A stretch of 64,000 nucleotides of DNA, taken from positions 146,129 to 210,128 of the forward strand of contig NZ_JACJSG010000009.1 of the NCBI RefSeq assembly GCF_014697625.1, written 5' to 3'. The notes beneath the pieces were generated by a model. That model was not told the DNA's origin. It saw nothing but the letters and a program-made list of their open reading frames with translations, and made no database searches. The translations under genes were made by a program, and so were the position numbers. This stretch comes from Anabaena azotica FACHB-119 (GTDB lineage: Bacteria > Cyanobacteriota > Cyanobacteriia > Cyanobacteriales > Nostocaceae). Positions 18,506-28,486 of the stretch are shown here, piece by piece (positions within the stretch are counted from its first letter, which is position 1; every line of letters begins with the position of its first letter).

Positions 18506-18754
18506 GCTAAATGTGGGGTAAATGGTAGGTAAATGAAAATGATGTAATGATTAAAACATCACTTTCGGAAGTGAAATTTCTGTAAAAACGTTAATCTAAG
18601 ATTTCGTTGTCAGTAGTCAGTGGTCAGTGGTAGAAGATGTTTTAAGATAGCCCATTTTCAGGTCAGGGATTAATCCAAATAAAAAACAACGGACAACTGA
18701 CTACTAACGATTGACTTATGGACAATATTGTGGGCTAGTGCTGGGAGTATTGAT

Positions 18755-21700
18755 ATGTCCTTTGTACCTTTACATATTCATAGTGATTACAGCCTGCTGG
18801 ATGGGGCTAGCCAGCTACCAGAATTGATTGATCAGGCGATCGCATTGGGTATTAAGGCGATCGCAGTTACCGATCACGGTGTCATGTATGGTGCTGTTGA
18901 ACTGCTGAAAACTTGCCGCAGTAAAAATATTAAGCCAATCATTGGCAACGAAATGTATATAATTAACGGCGATATCGAGAAACAAGAACGTCGTCCTAAA
19001 TATCATCAAGTTGTTTTAGCAAAAAATACTAAAGGATACAAAAATTTAGTTAAATTAACTACAATTTCTCACCTCAAAGGTGTGCAAGGTAAAGGGATTT
19101 TTTCCCGTCCTTGTATCAATAAAGAATTACTACAACAATATCATGAAGGATTAATTGTTACCAGTGCTTGTTTAGGTGGAGAAATACCCCAAGCAATCCT
19201 CAGTGGTAGACCAGATGCAGCGCGGAAAGTTGCCCAATGGTATAAGGATGTATTTGGTGATGATTTCTATTTAGAAATTCAAGACCACGGTTCCCAAGAA
19301 GACCGCATTGTTAACGTAGAAATTATTAGAATTGCTAAGGAATTAGGAATTAAATTTGTTGCCACCAACGATTCCCATTTTATCTCTTGTTTTGACGTAG
19401 AAGCTCACGATGCCTTGTTATGTATTCAAACAGGCAAACTTATCATTGAAGAAAACCGGATGCGTTATAGCGGTACAGAATATCTCAAATCAGGTGACGA
19501 GATGAAGCTGCTATTTCGTGACCATTTAAGTGATGATATCATCGCCCAAGCCATAGCCACAACCGAAGAAGTTGCCGATAAAGTCGAGCCTTACAATATA
19601 ATGGGTGAGCCTCGCATTCCCAACTATCCCATTCCTGCGGGTCATACTGCTGATACTTATGTAGAAGAGGTGGCTTGGCAAGGTCTTTTAGATAGATTAA
19701 ATCGCAAATCTCGCAGCGAAGTTGATTCCGTCTACAAAGAAAGATTGGAATATGAATTAAAAATGCTGCAACAGATGGGATTTTCTACCTACTTTTTAGT
19801 AGTTTGGGATTACATTAAATTCGCTAGAGATAATAATATTCCTGTGGGGCCTGGTCGTGGATGTGTTCTCAGCGATACCAAGGTAATGGTAGCAAGTGGA
19901 GAACAAATTTTTATCAAAGATATTCAAATTGGGCAACAGGTTATTACCCATCAAGGAAATATACTACCTGTGACCAATAAACACGAGTATCCATGTAATG
20001 AAGAAATTGTCAAAATCACTGCTGCTAATGAAGAACTATTTTTAACTAAAGATCATAAAATTTGGGCAGTTAAAACTGATGAATGTGTTGTCATGGGTTA
20101 CAAACAAGCAAATGTTTGTAAACCTAGTTGTACTCGATACTGTTCCTCCAAACCCTATCGAAAATATCAACTAAATTGGATAGAAGCAGGAAATCTCCGC
20201 AAAAATGATTTTGTTGTCTTTCCTAGAGTTAAATCTGCTGAACAAGAAATTGTTTTTGATTTAATAAAATTTATAGAGAATAAATCTCATTTAAGATTTG
20301 ATGAGGAATTTATCTGGTATGAAATCGGCACAAATAATTTAAAAACACAGAAAATTCCTAGATACATCACATTTAACGAAGACCTGGCCAAAATTCTGGG
20401 ATATTATATTGCTGAGGGATGGTCAAGACTGGGAGTCAGAGAGTGTGCTGTTGGTTTTGGACTCGCAAAAGATGAGATGAATTATGCTGAGGAAATTTGC
20501 CGTCTCATCAATCAAGTTTTTGGTTTAGATAGTAAAATATTTCCTCATCCTCAAAAGAACTCCTTACAAGTTATTAGTTACTCTAGAATTGTGGGAGAAT
20601 TTTTAGCTAGCTTGTGTGGTAAAGGAGCGAACTATAAGCATATACCTGCTGATATTGTTACTAAAGGCAAGTCAGAATACATCAAAATTTTAATCGCTTA
20701 CCTGTTTAGAGGTGATGGTCATCCCGGCACAAAAGATAAAACTATAAATCTCAAATATACAACCACATCTCATAATCTTGCTTCACAATTAAGATTACTG
20801 TTGTCACGCTTTGGATACTGGGCATCTATCATTAAAAGACGAAAACAAAAAGTTAATTGGGCGACAGAATATTCAGTAAAACTATCAGGAAAACAACTTT
20901 TAAACTGGAATGCTGACTTTATTGATTTTCCAGTAGGCATCAAAACGCAAAAGTTTTGTAGAAATGATAGTTTTTATATAGATGATAATTACATCTATCT
21001 CAAAATCAAAGACATCAAGACATTAAATTATAATGGTTATGTCTATGATATTAGTGTCCCTGGAGATACGTCATACATAGGTAACTCAATAGCTATCCAT
21101 AACTCTGCCGCAGGTTCATTGGTAGCTTATACAATGGGAATTACTAACATTGACCCGGTACATCATGGGTTGCTATTCGAGCGATTTTTGAACCCGGAAC
21201 GGAAATCAATGCCTGATATCGATACAGATTTCTGTATTGAACAACGGGATAAAGTTATTGAATATGTCACAGAAAAATACGGTAAAGAAAGAGTAGCCCA
21301 AATCATTACCTTTAACCGTCTAACCTCCAAAGCAGTTTTAAAAGATGTCGCCAGAGTGTTAGATATTCCCTATGGGGAAGCTGATAAAATGGCGAAATTA
21401 ATTCCTGTTGTGCGGGGTAAACCAACCAAACTTAAGGTGATGATTTCCGATGATACCCCGGAACCAGAGTTTAAAGAAAAATATGATAATGACCCTAGAG
21501 TTCGCCATTGGCTTGATATGGCGATGCGAATTGAAGGTACTAACAAAACCTTTGGTGTTCACGCTGCGGGTGTGGTAATTTCTGCGGAACCTTTAGATGA
21601 AATTGTCCCATTGCAAAAGAATAATGACGGTTCTGTAATTACTCAGTATTTCATGGAAGATTTGGAATCGATGGGTTTGTTGAAAATGGACTTTTTAGGG

Positions 21701-22627
21701 TTGAAAAACCTCACCATGATTCAGAAAACTATTGATTTGATTGAAGCAAAGCACGGTTTTAGAATTGACCCTTATGAAATTACGAATACAGAACGTAAGG
21801 CACAAAAAATCTTAGCTAAAGGTGAATATAAGACTCTGCCTAAAGATGTACAAAAGACCTATGAGCTTTTAGAATCTGGGGAATTAGAAGGAATATTTCA
21901 GTTGGAATCTTCAGGAATGAAGCAGATAGTCAGAGATTTGAAGCCTTCTAATATTGAAGATATCTCTTCTATCTTGGCACTGTATCGTCCAGGCCCGTTA
22001 GATGCGGGGTTGATTCCTAAGTTTATTAACCGTAAACATGGTAGAGAAAATATCGATTATGAAAGCCAGATTTTAGAACCCATATTAAATGAAACCTACG
22101 GAATCATGGTCTATCAAGAGCAGATTATGAAAATTGCTCAAGACATGGCTGGTTATTCTTTGGGACAAGCTGATTTGCTGCGTCGTGCTATGGGTAAGAA
22201 GAAAGTTTCGGAGATGCAGAAGCAGCAGGAAAAGTTTATTGATGGTTCAACTAAGAATGGTGTGAAAAAGCAAGTAGCTGAAAAGCTATTTGATGATATG
22301 TTGAAGTTCGCTGAATATTGTTTAAGTTATGAGACGGAAGTTTTAACGGTTGAATATGGGTTTTTACCTATTGGGGAGATTGTTGAGAAAGGGATTGAAT
22401 GTAGGGTGTTTAGTGTTGATAGTAATGGGATTGTTTACACTCAGCCTATTGCCCAATGGCATAATAGAGGACAGCAGGAAGTGTTTGAATATTGTTTAGA
22501 GGATGGGTCTGTAATTCGGGCGACTAAAGACCATAAATTTATGACTCAAGATGGGCAAATGTTACCAATTGATGAGATATTTGAGCGGGGGTTGGATTTG
22601 TTGCAGGTGGAGGGTTTACCGGGGTAG
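18755..22627 (+). CDS. dnaE: DNA polymerase III alpha subunit, N-terminal part, with two inteins
   Basis: This is the first half of the replicative polymerase, ending in the N-half of the DnaE split intein; the C-terminal half must be encoded elsewhere. The start ATG at 18755 ([21 protein letters not shown] domain) has a GGGAG ribosome site and is preferred over the open frame from 18728. The extein runs to GPGRG, is interrupted by an intein (19862-21103), resumes SAAGSLVAY with the catalytic PDIDTDF, and ends at KFAEY. Removing both inteins leaves about 775 residues, matching known split DnaE N-exteins. Polymerase activity thus needs one cis-splicing and one trans-splicing event. Confidence 0.96.
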   Translation: MSFVPLHIHSDYSLLDGASQLPELIDQAIALGIKAIAVTDHGVMYGAVELLKTCRSKNIKPIIGNEMYIINGDIEKQERRPKYHQVVLAKNTKGYKNLVKLTTISHLKGVQGKGIFSRPCINKELLQQYHEGLIVTSACLGGEIPQAILSGRPDAARKVAQWYKDVFGDDFYLEIQDHGSQEDRIVNVEIIRIAKELGIKFVATNDSHFISCFDVEAHDALLCIQTGKLIIEENRMRYSGTEYLKSGDEMKLLFRDHLSDDIIAQAIATTEEVADKVEPYNIMGEPRIPNYPIPAGHTADTYVEEVAWQGLLDRLNRKSRSEVDSVYKERLEYELKMLQQMGFSTYFLVVWDYIKFARDNNIPVGPGRGCVLSDTKVMVASGEQIFIKDIQIGQQVITHQGNILPVTNKHEYPCNEEIVKITAANEELFLTKDHKIWAVKTDECVVMGYKQANVCKPSCTRYCSSKPYRKYQLNWIEAGNLRKNDFVVFPRVKSAEQEIVFDLIKFIENKSHLRFDEEFIWYEIGTNNLKTQKIPRYITFNEDLAKILGYYIAEGWSRLGVRECAVGFGLAKDEMNYAEEICRLINQVFGLDSKIFPHPQKNSLQVISYSRIVGEFLASLCGKGANYKHIPADIVTKGKSEYIKILIAYLFRGDGHPGTKDKTINLKYTTTSHNLASQLRLLLSRFGYWASIIKRRKQKVNWATEYSVKLSGKQLLNWNADFIDFPVGIKTQKFCRNDSFYIDDNYIYLKIKDIKTLNYNGYVYDISVPGDTSYIGNSIAIHNSAAGSLVAYTMGITNIDPVHHGLLFERFLNPERKSMPDIDTDFCIEQRDKVIEYVTEKYGKERVAQIITFNRLTSKAVLKDVARVLDIPYGEADKMAKLIPVVRGKPTKLKVMISDDTPEPEFKEKYDNDPRVRHWLDMAMRIEGTNKTFGVHAAGVVISAEPLDEIVPLQKNNDGSVITQYFMEDLESMGLLKMDFLGLKNLTMIQKTIDLIEAKHGFRIDPYEITNTERKAQKILAKGEYKTLPKDVQKTYELLESGELEGIFQLESSGMKQIVRDLKPSNIEDISSILALYRPGPLDAGLIPKFINRKHGRENIDYESQILEPILNETYGIMVYQEQIMKIAQDMAGYSLGQADLLRRAMGKKKVSEMQKQQEKFIDGSTKNGVKKQVAEKLFDDMLKFAEYCLSYETEVLTVEYGFLPIGEIVEKGIECRVFSVDSNGIVYTQPIAQWHNRGQQEVFEYCLEDGSVIRATKDHKFMTQDGQMLPIDEIFERGLDLLQVEGLPG
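19862..21103 (+). mobile_element. Cis-splicing intein with LAGLIDADG homing endonuclease in dnaE
   Basis: The 414-residue insertion begins with Cys ([10 protein letters not shown]), ends with His-Asn (SIAIHN) and is followed by Ser, the residues needed for splicing. The N-terminal splicing block B appears as [11 protein letters not shown]. Two LAGLIDADG-type helices are visible, [14 protein letters not shown] and [12 protein letters not shown], each with its acidic residue, so the endonuclease may be active. It interrupts the GPGRG/SAAGS motif of the polymerase active site. Lysine, asparagine and isoleucine codons raise its AT content above the flanking extein, consistent with acquisition by homing. 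Confidence 0.95.
22319..22624 (+). other. N-terminal half of the DnaE split intein
   Basis: The last 102 residues begin [14 protein letters not shown] and end VEGLPG, matching in length and sequence the well-known Nostoc-type DnaE split intein N-half (family known from Npu and Ssp DnaE). The block B His is in [10 protein letters not shown]. It associates with a C-half of about 36 residues carried on the separate C-terminal dnaE gene and ligates the two exteins in trans. Confidence 0.97.
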
Positions 22628-23131
22628 GAGGAAGGGACTTATAGATAAAAAAATATCTAAAATGTAGGGTGCGTCAGTACGAGAAACCATAGCTATACCA
22701 CAAAAATATTCATACTGACGCACCTTATACCAAATTAATATGAAGCCGCATAGAATAATATGTCGATAATAATTGAACGCAGATGCACGCAGATACACGC
22801 AGATAAATCTATGGATTTTATATTATGTGCAACCTCATATAAAATTGGTATTACTAACAGTCAAATTGGATAATTTATTTTTTGGTATTCCTTAAACGGA
22901 GTTCGGACAATCAATATAAAATTTTACTCACAGGTGTTTAGAAAGTCGAACATTATACTAACTAACCCCTCTTCAAACGTTTCCCCGAAACGGAGAGAGG
23001 CTTTTTTAAAAGCCCCATTCTTTTGTAGGGGAAACAGGCTAGGTGAGTTAAGTTTTTAATATTTTGATGCAAGCAAAAATACTTTTGAAACATCCTCTGA
23101 GAATAAATGTAAGAAAAATTAGCCAAAAACT
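22628..23131. repeat. Spacer with two dispersed repeats
   Basis: At 22664-22729 a palindromic element has TAGGGTGCGTCAGTA / TACTGACGCACCTTA ends. At 22731-22809 lies a repeat with three ACGCAGAT units that recurs at 35363-35439 upstream of the GT25 gene. A hairpin-like TCTTCAAACGTTTCCCCGAAACGGAGAGAGGC (in two arms) lies near 22976-23005. No gene is seen. Confidence 0.6.
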
Positions 23132-26083
23132 CTATTCAGGTTCGATCAAAGCTCTAATACCTTCAATCACAATACCAGCAGGAGCGAATATGACTTTGAC
23201 AGTCTCAATACCTACTGCTGTTACTACTCTTTGTAAACGGACTTTTAGCGGTGGATAACGTTTAATGGCTTGCTCAATATTATGCTGGTCTTTCAGTACC
23301 GGATGTTTCTCCACAGCTTGATTAACAATTATTTGAGCTTCTGTTGGCGTTGGTTTAGTCTGCTCTATTTGCTCAAGTAATTGCTGAAGCAGTTTTTCTA
23401 CTTCAGCAATCTTATCTGTTGCTGGGCTATTGTATTGATTACCAATACTATCGCCTTCAACATTCCCAGCAACGACGCTGCTATTAGTAATAGGCGCATG
23501 GAAATTCATTTGAACTTTAGGATTTTCTGACATATTTTTATATATTTTATTGACTACATCTAGCAAAGTATCAGGTGAATTTTGATTTACAGCCAGGGAA
23601 GAAGTTGCGATCGCATAATTATAATATCCACAACGTTGTTGAATGGCTGAGATTACTGTAATTAAAGTATATGTACGGTTTTCGGAAGTTAATAAAAATT
23701 CATATAACTTAGGAAGTAATTCAGGGATACCTTTTTGCTCTAAAACATAGCTAGCATAACCAACAACGTCAGAATTTGGATCGTCCAAACATTTTACTAC
23801 CTTATCAAATATAATTTGATCGGAAGAATTACTGGCAATTTCAGCTAACCAATGAACAGCATCAAAGCGCACTCTCCAGTCTTCACTATCTAAAGCCTGC
23901 AACAGAACATTAATTGCCTCTTCATTTGCAATTTGCCCTAACATATAAATAGCAGTTTTACGAACCTCAGAGTCTTGATCTGACAATTTTTGATGTAAGG
24001 TAGTAATACTTACCTCATTCTGCATTCTTTCTAGATCGTAAGCATGAGGATTTCTATAAGTAAGTCTACCGTGAAGTATTTTCCTTCTGGGCGCAAAACA
24101 AATTCCCAACCAATTTCTTATAGCACAAAAAGCATCAGACTGAACATCAAAGCCTCTATCTGCCAACTCTTGTATTAATTCAGGTATCTCTTTTTTACCA
24201 CATAGTTGAGCTAAAACACAGAGTGCGCTGTCACGAATTACCACACTGTCTCTTGCTAACACTTCAATAAGGTCAGGTATAGCAGCCTCACCTGCTATAT
24301 CACCTAAAACATAGATAGCTTGGTCACAAATCAGAAAATATTCATCTTTTAAAGCCTTTTGCAGAGCCGGGATTATTGCTTTAGTGCCGATTTTTTCTAA
24401 GGCATTAAAAGCATCCATACGAATAAAATAGTTGTCATCTTGCAAGGCTTTACTTAACGCAGGAATTGCTGCCTCATTAACAATTTTATCTAATGCTTTA
24501 ACCACCAACCCCCGAATAGTATCATCCTGATTTTCTAAAGCTTTGAACAAAAAAGGAATTGCATGATTTGAGCGTGTGAGTCCTAAAAGCCAGATTTTAA
24601 AACTTTCAGAAACTCTTTGTTTCGCAATTAAATCCACTGTTTGAACTTGAAACTCCTCTTTAACTTCACCCGCCAATCTTGCTCCTAACATCAAATCCAC
24701 ATCTAAGGATAATTTTACCACTGTCAATGCCTGCTTTTCTTCTAGTTCAGGTAATGACAACATTAACGCCAGTGGCTCTGTCCAGTTGACATCATTTAAG
24801 TATTTATGCTTAAACCGAGCCTCACTTTGATCATCACTAATTTCGCGAAGTAATTCTAATAGCTTTTCGCCTGCATAATATTCCTGAATTAGTTGGTGAT
24901 AAAACTGAATTTGCTCATCTGCTCTGTTTTCAATTAGATGATACTTGAGCAAATCATTAAGCCAGAGTCTGGCAGAGTTATCAGGATAAGGAACTTTACC
25001 TTGTAAAAATTTTGCTAAAACTTTCCTGGCTTGCCCTTCAGTAATAGTTAACCGCGAATCTTTGGCACAGTCACGTTGCAACATCACAAATGCTAAATGT
25101 TGTAACAAATCAGATTGCCAAAAGCGTAAATCTGCGGAAATGGGTACATCACGCTTGTCTTTTTCATAAACTTTTGAGAAGCGCCTAAACAGGAAACCTA
25201 AACTATTGAGAATATCTTCATCGCATCTATCGTATTCATCGTATTCATCGTATTCATATACGTAACACAGGATAAAGAGAAAAAGCGGTGTTTCTCGCAA
25301 TTTTCGCAAGCGTCCGTCTAACCGCCGTAGCATTTCTTCGCCTACGTCTGGAAGATTAGCACGAATAAACTGCTGCATCTGCTTTTCCGTTAGGGGTTGT
25401 ATTTCCAACCTTTTCTGAATGCCAAAACCTAAGTCTGAGTCTCTGGTAGTAAAAATCATTGATGTCCGGTTGATGTACTTCTGACGAAAATTAGAGAGTT
25501 TTCGTCTTGCACTTTCATCAGGTAACTCATTCAACCCATCTATTAGTAACAAAAATCGCCCAGTAAACAAAAAATCTTCAATTTCTGTAATCTCAAGTTT
25601 TAATCCATGCTGTATGAGAAAGTCTTTAATCAAATCCAAGACTGATGTTTCGTAGCGTCTTAACTCTACCAGTACGGGAATTTTGTTTTCTTCCTCTTTT
25701 TCTATACAATTCTTAGCTTGTTCCCACAACAACTTTTTTAAAGCTGTAGACTTACCTGAACTCGGTCTCCCCTTTAATAAAACATGGTCAACAGGCTCTT
25801 TTTTCAAATCTTCTAAAACATCCAACAGTTTAATTTTTTCGATTCTCTCTACTTGACCTTCTTGTCGCTGTGGCTGTATTCTCTGCTCCAGTAAATCTAT
25901 GTCTGAAGATGATATGAATGCCTTAGTTTCAATACTTTGACGGTTTAAAGCATTAGTGAAGGTATATGGATATCTATAATTATCACAGTCATAAATAGAT
26001 TTTAGATATTTGTAAATATCATTGCTGTGGTCTAAAACCATGCTCGTACTACAGGATTTTAAAACAAGACTACCTATCCCCAT
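23132..26083 (-). CDS. NACHT/STAND NTPase with HEAT repeats (NLR-like)
   Basis: The 983-residue protein has a short N-terminal region (1-95), a NACHT-type NTPase with Walker A GRPSSGKST at 105-113 and Walker B LLLIDGLNELPD at 178-189, and a winged-helix end marked FYHQLIQEYYAG near 394-404. An array of PBS-lyase-type HEAT repeats follows (about 505-800, e.g. AAIPALSKALQDD, AIPDLIEVLARDS). The tail, about 855-983, contains VAGNVEGDSIGNQYN, a coiled coil and a hydrophobic helix (AVGIETVKVIFAPAGIVIEG). Such architectures occur in bacterial antiphage STAND proteins, where the repeats sense a viral protein and the ATPase oligomerises. A CGTATTCAT microsatellite encodes YDEYDEYD near 277-286. No partner gene is adjacent. 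Confidence 0.85.
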   Translation of the reverse strand: MGIGSLVLKSCSTSMVLDHSNDIYKYLKSIYDCDNYRYPYTFTNALNRQSIETKAFISSSDIDLLEQRIQPQRQEGQVERIEKIKLLDVLEDLKKEPVDHVLLKGRPSSGKSTALKKLLWEQAKNCIEKEEENKIPVLVELRRYETSVLDLIKDFLIQHGLKLEITEIEDFLFTGRFLLLIDGLNELPDESARRKLSNFRQKYINRTSMIFTTRDSDLGFGIQKRLEIQPLTEKQMQQFIRANLPDVGEEMLRRLDGRLRKLRETPLFLFILCYVYEYDEYDEYDRCDEDILNSLGFLFRRFSKVYEKDKRDVPISADLRFWQSDLLQHLAFVMLQRDCAKDSRLTITEGQARKVLAKFLQGKVPYPDNSARLWLNDLLKYHLIENRADEQIQFYHQLIQEYYAGEKLLELLREISDDQSEARFKHKYLNDVNWTEPLALMLSLPELEEKQALTVVKLSLDVDLMLGARLAGEVKEEFQVQTVDLIAKQRVSESFKIWLLGLTRSNHAIPFLFKALENQDDTIRGLVVKALDKIVNEAAIPALSKALQDDNYFIRMDAFNALEKIGTKAIIPALQKALKDEYFLICDQAIYVLGDIAGEAAIPDLIEVLARDSVVIRDSALCVLAQLCGKKEIPELIQELADRGFDVQSDAFCAIRNWLGICFAPRRKILHGRLTYRNPHAYDLERMQNEVSITTLHQKLSDQDSEVRKTAIYMLGQIANEEAINVLLQALDSEDWRVRFDAVHWLAEIASNSSDQIIFDKVVKCLDDPNSDVVGYASYVLEQKGIPELLPKLYEFLLTSENRTYTLITVISAIQQRCGYYNYAIATSSLAVNQNSPDTLLDVVNKIYKNMSENPKVQMNFHAPITNSSVVAGNVEGDSIGNQYNSPATDKIAEVEKLLQQLLEQIEQTKPTPTEAQIIVNQAVEKHPVLKDQHNIEQAIKRYPPLKVRLQRVVTAVGIETVKVIFAPAGIVIEGIRALIEPE

Positions 26084-26229
26084 TTAGTATAACAATTGAG
26101 AATACACAATAGTTTTTTGTTTCTCAACCTGTGCCAAATGTTAGCCTTTTTTAACGCAGAGGTACGCTGAGGTTAGCGCGGAGGTTTTTTAAAGATTATT
26201 CGTTGTGTAGCCAAGGCTTATAAATGGGA

Positions 26230-26964
26230 TTAGTTGGTTAAGCCATTTTGCAGTGCGTAGCGGACTAACTCGGTGCGGCTATTTGTTCCGGTTTTGGTGA
26301 AGAGTTTACTGACATATTTCTCAACGTTGCGAACGCTGGTGTTTAGGCGACTGGCGATTTCTTTGTTCATTAAACCTTCTGCTACTAGGTCTAAAACGCT
26401 TTGTTCGCGTGGGGTTAATTCAATTTTAATTGGTGAGGGTGATTGTGCGATCGCCTTTGGCGGGGCGTAGCCCATCGCCTTCCCTGGCACGTAGCCCATC
26501 CCACCAGTTTTTTTCAGCATTTCCTGTATTTTTTTTAATTCCTGACCAATACCACTAATATCAGTAATATTACTATTTGCTTTAGTAACAATAGTTCGCC
26601 GCAACAGCAAATTTTCTACAATAGCTACCAATTCATCAGGATTAAAGGGTTTTGGTAGATAAGCATCACAGCCGGCTTGGTATCCTTCAATGCGATCGCC
26701 ACTCATCCCTCTAGCAGTCAAAAAAACTACTGGTAAGGACTCAAAACGCGGGTCTTCCCGTAATAGTTTCAGAAATTGCATCCCGCTTACCTGCGGCATC
26801 ATAATATCGGAAATTACTAAATCCGGCACATTTTTTTGCAACAATTGCCAAGCATCATTCGCGTTACTAGCTACTTGCACCGTAAAACTACTTTCTTCCA
26901 AATAATCTTTAACTGCTTGGCGCACTCCAGGTTCATCATCTACTAGTAACAATTTTGCTGACAT
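26230..26964 (-). CDS. Response regulator, NarL/LuxR type
   Basis: A receiver domain (residues 1-125, phosphoacceptor Asp in VISDIMMPQVSG, Thr/Lys pair in FLTARG and LPKPF) is joined to a LuxR-type DNA-binding domain (about 180-244: LTPREQSVLDLVAEGLMNKEIA). It resembles the Ycf29-like regulators of cyanobacteria and red-algal plastids, a tentative assignment. The linker contains MGYVPGKAMGYAPPKAIA, encoded by an inserted dispersed repeat (about 26448-26510) with two GTAGCCCATC units and an adjoining HIP1 site. No sensor kinase is adjacent. Confidence 0.88.
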   Translation of the reverse strand: MSAKLLLVDDEPGVRQAVKDYLEESSFTVQVASNANDAWQLLQKNVPDLVISDIMMPQVSGMQFLKLLREDPRFESLPVVFLTARGMSGDRIEGYQAGCDAYLPKPFNPDELVAIVENLLLRRTIVTKANSNITDISGIGQELKKIQEMLKKTGGMGYVPGKAMGYAPPKAIAQSPSPIKIELTPREQSVLDLVAEGLMNKEIASRLNTSVRNVEKYVSKLFTKTGTNSRTELVRYALQNGLTN

Positions 26965-27219
26965 CGTTCCTTCCTTGGTTAAGCGGCTGGGGTAGAGCTA
27001 TTTTTCTTGTTTGTTTTAATTTAACGGAACTGCTTAACCTAATATTATACGGTTATTGCTCTAAAATAGTTCGGTTTCCCACACTTGACAAAATAAAAGA
27101 TTATAAATTAATCCCCACTTGCTAAAGCTTAATATTCGACTTTCTGTAATTTTCATTTCAAAGCACAAGTTAACTAACGGCGATAATGCTCAATGAGACG
27201 ATAACACAAGCATGAAAGC

Positions 27220-28080
27220 GTGAAAACAAAACTCCTTATTTCTCCTCAAGAACTCACGTCTTTGTTAGCAGAAAAGTCATTAAACAACGTCATTATTGAT
27301 ACGCGCAATCCTGAAGATTATGCTACTGCTCACATTCCACAATCTATCAATATGCGAGATTTTTTTACTTATCTTTTAGAAGATTCCTCGCCAACAGGTT
27401 TAAAGAAATTGCAAGAATACTTTGCGGAAATTTTGAGCAAGTTGAGCATCTTTGGCGGGGAAAAGATAATTGTGTATGAAGATACTTTGAATAATGGTTA
27501 TGGACAATCTTGTCGAGCTGCTTTTTTACTCAAGTATTTAGGTTGCGCTCAGGTATCGATTTTGCATGGAGGATATCAAGCTTGGCTGGCGGCTGGTTTA
27601 CCTACCACCGATGAAGTTCCTGAACGGGAAAGCTGCATTTTTAGATTGCGTCCTCAATCTGAGATGATAGTGACGACAAGCGAGATGTTAGCAGCGCTGG
27701 ATCATCCAGCAATTATAAAATTAGATGTGCGCGATCGCAACGAATGGCAAGGGCTAACTTCTTCACCTTACGGTACTGATTTTTGTCCCCGCAAAGGCAG
27801 AATACCCAATGCTATCTGGTTGGAATGGCATCGTTTGATGAAATCTGAATCTGGTATTCCCATGTTCCGTTCGCCAGCAGAAATCTTAGAAATTTGTCAG
27901 TCAGTTGGTATTACTTCCGAGTCTACCTTATACGTTTACTGCTTTAAAGGTTCCAGAGCAGCTAATACTGTCATTGCTCTACAAGAAGCGGGAATAAATG
28001 CTAGAAATTACTTTGGCTCTTGGAATGAATGGTCGCGTGACTTATCTTTACCTGTTGATAGTAATTTAATCCACGCCTAA
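27220..28080 (+). CDS. Sulfurtransferase with tandem rhodanese domains
   Basis: The 286-residue protein has two rhodanese domains. The N-terminal one (about 5-125) keeps the fold but its loop (GYGQSCRA) is not a standard active site. The C-terminal one (about 150-280) has the catalytic Cys241 in CFKGSR. Length and organisation fit thiosulfate or 3-mercaptopyruvate sulfurtransferases, which pass sulfane sulfur to cyanide, thiols or proteins. CxKGSR does not separate these substrates clearly. The start is a GTG at 27220; an overlapping ATG at 27212 in another frame runs into a stop after three codons and might dampen initiation. Confidence 0.88.
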   Translation: MKTKLLISPQELTSLLAEKSLNNVIIDTRNPEDYATAHIPQSINMRDFFTYLLEDSSPTGLKKLQEYFAEILSKLSIFGGEKIIVYEDTLNNGYGQSCRAAFLLKYLGCAQVSILHGGYQAWLAAGLPTTDEVPERESCIFRLRPQSEMIVTTSEMLAALDHPAIIKLDVRDRNEWQGLTSSPYGTDFCPRKGRIPNAIWLEWHRLMKSESGIPMFRSPAEILEICQSVGITSESTLYVYCFKGSRAANTVIALQEAGINARNYFGSWNEWSRDLSLPVDSNLIHA

Positions 28081-28486
28081 TCTTAATTAGGGATTTCCCA
28101 AAAATGAATTCTCTATTTTGTAGGGTGGGCATCTTGCTCACCCTACAAAATAGAGTGAAAATTTTTTAAGAATCCTCGTTATATATCTGACTTTTCACGT
28201 TATAGCAGGGGACAGGTGACAGGGGACAGGTGACAGCTTCAAAAGCTGCTTAATATAAGGGTTTTATAATTTACTTATGTCCTAACCTATGTGGCTACTG
28301 CTATATGTGGAAAAGTTAACGCTCCTACCTAACCCCCCAGCCCCCTTCCCTACAAGGGAAGGGGGAGAAATCAAAGCCTCTCTCCTCGTAGGAGAGAGGT
28401 TTGGAGAGAGGTTTTCCAGATCCCGTGAAAAGTCAGGTTATATGTACCCTAACATTAGGAAAGCGGCGAATACTTGTTAAATTTTT
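28081..28486. repeat. Spacer with hairpin and nested MITEs
   Basis: First, at 28111-28155, is a hairpin with 21-base arms (CTCTATTTTGTAGGGTG...) that may terminate the rhodanese transcript. An outer element, 28181-28443, follows with ends ATATATCTGACTTTTCACG and CGTGAAAAGTCAGGTTATAT. Inside it lies R4 (28201-28305) and C/T-rich hairpins (CCCCCTTCCCTAC..., CTCTCCTCGTAGGAGAG). Confidence 0.7.
28201..28305. mobile_element. MITE-like element, family R4
   Basis: TATAGCAG begins and CTGCTATA ends this 105-base element. The interior runs GGGACAGGTGACAG, AGCTGCTTAATATAAG, GTCCTAACCTATGTGGC. An inverted copy lies at 38416-38522; remnants lie at about 14470-14627 and 38016-38068. Confidence 0.75.

Noticed and set aside
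22319..22627. DnaE as a truncated pseudogene
   Set aside because: The missing C-terminal half is expected: the frame ends with a complete split-intein N-half, so the rest lies on another gene.
28289..28480. 63-residue frame between the rhodanese and the membrane protein
   Set aside because: It is made of the C/T-rich hairpin repeats and MITE ends.
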